A stretch of DNA of 10,899 nucleotides from Spirochaetota bacterium. Its GTDB lineage: Bacteria; Spirochaetota; Spirochaetia; DSM-27196; PWMO01. Numbering within the stretch: the first letter of the stretch is position 1; each line of letters begins with the position of its first letter. The position numbers and the translations under genes are program-made. The stretch covers positions 1 to 10,899 of the forward strand of contig JAAAOH010000294.1 of assembly GCA_009908925.1 (NCBI GenBank), read 5' to 3'. Positions 6,408 to 10,899 of this stretch are shown in pieces. The notes under the pieces are model-generated. The model had not been told where the DNA came from. It saw only the letters and a program-made list of their open reading frames with translations, and searched no databases.

Positions 6408-6463
6408 AAAAAAGTACCGATCAACCGGAGAACCCTACTCAAGAATAGATCCGAGGAGGACCA

Positions 6464-6949
6464 ATGCAGTCAGCAACTCAGGAAGAGGTGCGCCTCCCCG
6501 ATGAGCTCATGGAGTTCATTGAGGACTGGAGGGAGAAGCCCGGTAACCTCATCATGATCCTGCACCGCACTCAGGAAGTGTACGGCTTCATCCCGCGAAA
6601 GATTGCCGTCGAGCTCTCGCGTGTACTCGATATACCGCTTGCAAAGATCTACGGCGTCGTCACGTTTTACAATTTTTTCAAGACCAAGAAGCCGGGCAGA
6701 AACCGCATGCAGGTATGCATGGGCACCGCGTGCTATCTCAAGGGCGCCGAGGATATCATCGATGAGGTCGGCAACCTCCTCGACATTGGTGTCGGTGGTA
6801 CTACCGACGACGACGAGTTCTCCCTCGAGGCCGTGCGCTGCGTCGGATGCTGCGGGCTGGCGCCGGTACTTGTCGTGAATGAGCAGGTCTACGGGAAGAT
6901 CACCCGCGAGAAACTGCCGGAGATCATAGCCAAGCACCGGAAGGCGTAG
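6464..6949 (+). CDS. hydC: NADH-linked [FeFe]-hydrogenase subunit, NuoE-like (HydC/HndA)
   Basis: A 161-residue protein with the thioredoxin-like [2Fe-2S] fold of NuoE, the 24-kDa subunit of complex I. The N-terminal helical part (about 15-70) has the family text GNLIMILHRTQEVYGFIP and IYGVVTFYNFF. Cluster ligands are C85 and C90 in VCMGTACYLKG, and C126 and C130 in VRCVGCCGLAP. C129 is an extra cysteine directly before the last ligand. In trimeric hydrogenases this subunit binds HydB and adds a peripheral [2Fe-2S] centre near the flavin. It is the first gene of the operon, just downstream of the promoter, with a strong GGAGG site a few bases before the ATG. Its TAG stop shares one base with the GTG start of the next gene. 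Context with hydB and hydA excludes a respiratory complex I assignment. Confidence 0.95.
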   Translation: MQSATQEEVRLPDELMEFIEDWREKPGNLIMILHRTQEVYGFIPRKIAVELSRVLDIPLAKIYGVVTFYNFFKTKKPGRNRMQVCMGTACYLKGAEDIIDEVGNLLDIGVGGTTDDDEFSLEAVRCVGCCGLAPVLVVNEQVYGKITREKLPEIIAKHRKA

Positions 6950-7500
6950 TGCACTATACCCTCTGCGACTATCTGCTGGACCTGTTCCAGAACTCTCTGG
7001 AGGCGGGGTCGCGGCATACGTCGGTTCGCTGGGAGGAAGGAGACGGCAGCCTGCACCTCGTCGTGCAGGATACGGGCCGCGGCATGACGGAGCGGGATCT
7101 GCGTCGCGCGCGGGACCCGTTCTACAGCGAGCCGGGGAAGCACCCGGAGCGGCGGGTCGGGCTCGGACTGCCCTTTCTGCTGCAGACCGTTGACGCGACC
7201 GGCGGGGACATCGGGATCACCTCCCGCCCCGGCGACGGCACGACGATCGACTGCACGATGCCGCTCGATCACGTGGACCTTCCACCGGTCGGCGATCTTC
7301 CGGGGACCTTCCTGCAGATGTGTATCTACGAGGGAACCTACGAAGTTGAGATATTCAGGCGGCGTGGAGAGGTGTCCTACACCCTCTCCCGCGCCGAGCT
7401 TACCGATGCGCTCGGCGAGCTCGACTCCGCCGCATCCGTTTCGCTGCTTCGGCAGTACCTGCGCGAGCAGGAACATGAGCTGGAAATGATGGAGGTTTAG
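6949..7500 (+). CDS. Stand-alone HATPase (GHKL) protein of the hydrogenase operon
   Basis: A 183-residue protein whose first 105 residues are a compact GHKL ATP-binding domain. The N-box lies in LLDLFQNSLEAG (9-20, with N15), the G1 box is DTGRGM (41-46), and the G2 box is VGLGLPFL (70-77). There is no sensor, dimerisation/phosphoacceptor or receiver domain, so it is not a complete histidine kinase. Residues about 106-183 are not recognised; they contain a predicted beta segment (FLQMCIYEGTYEVEIFRRRG) and a charged C-terminal helix. A similar small histidine-kinase-like ATPase gene lies in the Thermotoga maritima hydrogenase cluster (recalled). Translation begins at GTG, whose G is the last base of the hydC stop (TAGTG), so expression is coupled. 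A regulatory or assembly role is inferred only from position. Confidence 0.82.
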   Translation: MHYTLCDYLLDLFQNSLEAGSRHTSVRWEEGDGSLHLVVQDTGRGMTERDLRRARDPFYSEPGKHPERRVGLGLPFLLQTVDATGGDIGITSRPGDGTTIDCTMPLDHVDLPPVGDLPGTFLQMCIYEGTYEVEIFRRRGEVSYTLSRAELTDALGELDSAASVSLLRQYLREQEHELEMMEV

Positions 7501-7502
7501 CG

Positions 7503-7898
7503 ATGGCGAAAATGAGTCTCGAAGAGCTCAAGAAACTGCGCGACAAGAAGCGTCGCGAACTCGATACCCGGGAAACTGAGGGCAAGAGCATTCAGATCAT
7601 CGTCGGAATGGGCACAAGCGGCATCGCCGCGGGTGCGAAAGAGACCCTGAATGCGTTTCTCGACGAGCTCGACACCCACGATCTCGAGAGCGTAACCGTC
7701 CGACAGACCGGCAGCATGGGGCTCGATCATGCGGAGCCCACCGTTGAGGTACGCATGCCGGACATGCCGACGGTGATCTACGGCAAGGTTGACGAGAAGG
7801 TCGCCCGGACCATCGTGCGCGAGCACGTTATGGCGAAGCGGCTGCTCGAGGACCATATCTATGACCGACCGGCGCCGGACATCGTCGAAGAAGGCTAA
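7503..7898 (+). CDS. hndB: HndB/HydD-like hydrogenase accessory subunit lacking cysteines
   Basis: A 131-residue protein resembling HndB of NADP-reducing hydrogenase and the small fourth subunit reported in some Hyd complexes. A basic/acidic N-terminal helix (1-27) precedes a thioredoxin-like [2Fe-2S] ferredoxin fold: IQIIVGMGTSGIAAGAKETL (30-49), VTVRQTGSMGLDHAEPTVEV (64-83), and a C-terminal helix KVARTIVREHVMAKRLLEDH (99-118). As I remember the family, ligand cysteines occupy GT-C-GIAAGA and TG-C-xGL-C. Here these positions are S39, S71 and D75, and the whole protein contains no cysteine, so it cannot hold the cluster. The frame is intact, with GGAGG 7 nt before the ATG inside the preceding gene's end, so it is not a pseudogene. 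A structural role in the complex is likely. Confidence 0.82.
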   Translation: MAKMSLEELKKLRDKKRRELDTRETEGKSIQIIVGMGTSGIAAGAKETLNAFLDELDTHDLESVTVRQTGSMGLDHAEPTVEVRMPDMPTVIYGKVDEKVARTIVREHVMAKRLLEDHIYDRPAPDIVEEG

Positions 7899-7910
7899 CG
7901 GAGGAGGAGT

Positions 7911-9698
<1,788 letters not shown>

Positions 9699-9712
9699 AT
9701 CAGGAGATTGCA

Positions 9713-10899
9713 ATGAAGAAAGTTACCTGCACCATAAACGGACAGACCGTCGAGGTCGCCGAAGGAACCAGTATCTATAAGGCGGCACGGCAGGCGAAGG
9801 TGAAGATTCCTGCGCTGTGCTATCATCCCGACCTGCCGCCCTGGGGCGCATGTGGCTTGTGCGTCGTCAAGATCGAAGGGTCGCGGAAGATGCCGCGGGC
9901 GTGCGCCACGGCTGTGGAAGAGGGAATGAGCGTACTTACTCACGATCCCGAGCTGCAGGAAGTCCGGCGCTCGACCCTCCAGCTCATCCTCTCCACGCAT
10001 CCGAACAGCTGTCTCACCTGCGCTCGAAACCAGACGTGCGAGCTGCAGGAGCTGGCCTACGAGTTCGGCGTTCGCGATATGCCCTTCGAGATGAATGTAC
10101 CGGAAATTCCGCAGGACGATACGACCCCTTCAATCGTCCTCAACCCCGAGAAGTGCGTCAAATGCGGTCGTTGCGTGAACGTCTGCCAGGACATACAGAA
10201 CGTGTTCGCCCTGGAGTTTCTCGAGCGCGGGCACGAGGTGCGCATGGCGCCGGCGGCCGACGTGTCACTCAACGACAGCCCCTGCATCAAGTGCGGACAG
10301 TGCTCCGCGCACTGCCCCGTCGGTGCCATTTTCGAGCGCGACGACACCTCCAGGGTGCTCCGAGCACTTCGAAACGAAAACCTCAAGACAGTCGTGCAGA
10401 TCGCCCCTGCAGTGCGTGTCGCCCTCGGCGAGGCCTTCGACATGGAACCCGGGGAGCTCTCCACCGGCAAGATCTACGCCGCGCTGCGCAGGCTCGGGTT
10501 CGACGTTGTCTTCGACACCAATTTCGGCGCGGACCTCACCATCATGGAAGAGGGCACCGAGTTCGTGAACCGCTTCACCGAGAAAGGACACGGTCCGCTG
10601 CCGCAGATTACAACCTGCTGTCCTTCGTGGGTCGACTATATGGAGAAGTTCTATCCCGAGATGATTCCGCACTTCTCCACAGCGAAGTCACCGATGATGA
10701 TGCTTGCGGCGATGACCAAGACCTACTACGCCCAGCGACAGAATCTCGAACCGTCCGACATCTATCATGTCTCCGTCATGCCCTGTACCTCGAAGAAGTT
10801 CGAGATCGTGCGCGACGAGAACATGTACTCCTCCGGCGTGCAGGACATAGACGCCTCAATCACCACGCGCGAGCTCTCGCGCATGATCAAGTCCGCAGG
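9713..10899 (+). CDS. hydA: [FeFe]-hydrogenase catalytic subunit HydA, 3' truncated by the window
   Basis: The frame starts at ATG 9713 and stays open to the window end, giving 395 complete codons. Domains: plant-type [2Fe-2S] ferredoxin (C36, C47, C50, C64); the His-Cys3 [4Fe-4S] site (H96, C100, C103, C109 in HPNSCLTCARNQTC); a 2x[4Fe-4S] ferredoxin (C148, C151, C154, C158 and C191, C194, C197, C201); then the H domain. H-cluster motif L1 is TTCCPSW (300-306), with C302 the expected proton-transfer residue and C303 a cluster ligand. Motif L2 is MPCTSKKFE (356-364), with C358. Motif L3 and any C-terminal extra cluster lie beyond the window. The order matches HydA of NADH-dependent, probably bifurcating hydrogenases. 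AGGAG lies 6 nt before the ATG, 14 nt after the hydB stop. No maturation genes (hydEFG) are in the window. Confidence 0.96.
   Translation, partial: MKKVTCTINGQTVEVAEGTSIYKAARQAKVKIPALCYHPDLPPWGACGLCVVKIEGSRKMPRACATAVEEGMSVLTHDPELQEVRRSTLQLILSTHPNSCLTCARNQTCELQELAYEFGVRDMPFEMNVPEIPQDDTTPSIVLNPEKCVKCGRCVNVCQDIQNVFALEFLERGHEVRMAPAADVSLNDSPCIKCGQCSAHCPVGAIFERDDTSRVLRALRNENLKTVVQIAPAVRVALGEAFDMEPGELSTGKIYAALRRLGFDVVFDTNFGADLTIMEEGTEFVNRFTEKGHGPLPQITTCCPSWVDYMEKFYPEMIPHFSTAKSPMMMLAAMTKTYYAQRQNLEPSDIYHVSVMPCTSKKFEIVRDENMYSSGVQDIDASITTRELSRMIKSA

Noticed and set aside
7503..7898. HndB-like gene as a decaying pseudogene
   Set aside because: Despite losing all cysteines it is full length, in frame, well positioned behind GGAGG, and keeps the rest of the conserved fold text.

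Overview
The window comes from a GC-rich bacterial chromosome with strong AGGAGG-type ribosome binding sites. The gene content (a divergent rex / trimeric [FeFe]-hydrogenase locus with NADH-linked flavoprotein subunits) points to a fermentative anaerobe that balances NADH by making or using H2. The combination of Rex, HydABC, CBS-HATPase, DRTGG and PHP genes occurs in Thermotogae, Clostridia and Spirochaetes. The high GC content and an exported-protein gene without a lipobox make a free-living spirochaete-like organism my best guess, but this is an inference and not demonstrated.

Layout. Bases 2-91 hold the last 29 codons of an FtsK/SpoIIIE-type DNA translocase on the + strand. It converges on, and overlaps by a few bases, a minus-strand FecBCD/BtuFCD-type uptake operon at 85-3430: periplasmic binding protein, then membrane permease, then ATPase. 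After a 124-bp gap the minus strand continues upstream with four tightly packed genes (3555-6265), in transcription order: rex, a CBS-pair plus RsbW-like ATPase protein, a DRTGG-domain protein, and a PHP-family metallo-phosphoesterase. A 198-bp AT-rich intergenic region (6266-6463) carries divergent sigma70-like promoters and two TTGTGA Rex-type half-sites. From 6464 to the window end the + strand encodes the hydrogenase operon: hydC (NuoE-like), a stand-alone HATPase, an HndB/HydD-like protein, hydB (NuoF-like with extra Fe-S domains) and the first two thirds of hydA (catalytic H-cluster subunit, running off the end).

How the genes work together. HydA, HydB and HydC should form a soluble NAD(H)-linked, probably electron-bifurcating hydrogenase that couples NADH (and perhaps reduced ferredoxin) to H2. 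Rex, which senses NADH/NAD+, sits divergently and very probably controls the operon. The CBS-HATPase, DRTGG and PHP proteins together with the small HATPase look like an uncharacterised signalling or accessory module attached to the hydrogenase. The fec-like operon may supply iron or a corrinoid, but its substrate cannot be read from sequence.

Most notable oddities. The Rex protein carries a four-cysteine insert (C-x3-C-x4-C-x3-C) just before its C-terminal helix, suggesting a metal or Fe-S site in a sensor normally thought to respond only to NADH. The HndB-like subunit has no cysteine at all, although the family as I remember it carries a thioredoxin-like [2Fe-2S] motif. The locus also encodes two different HATPases without any histidine-kinase dimerisation domain.
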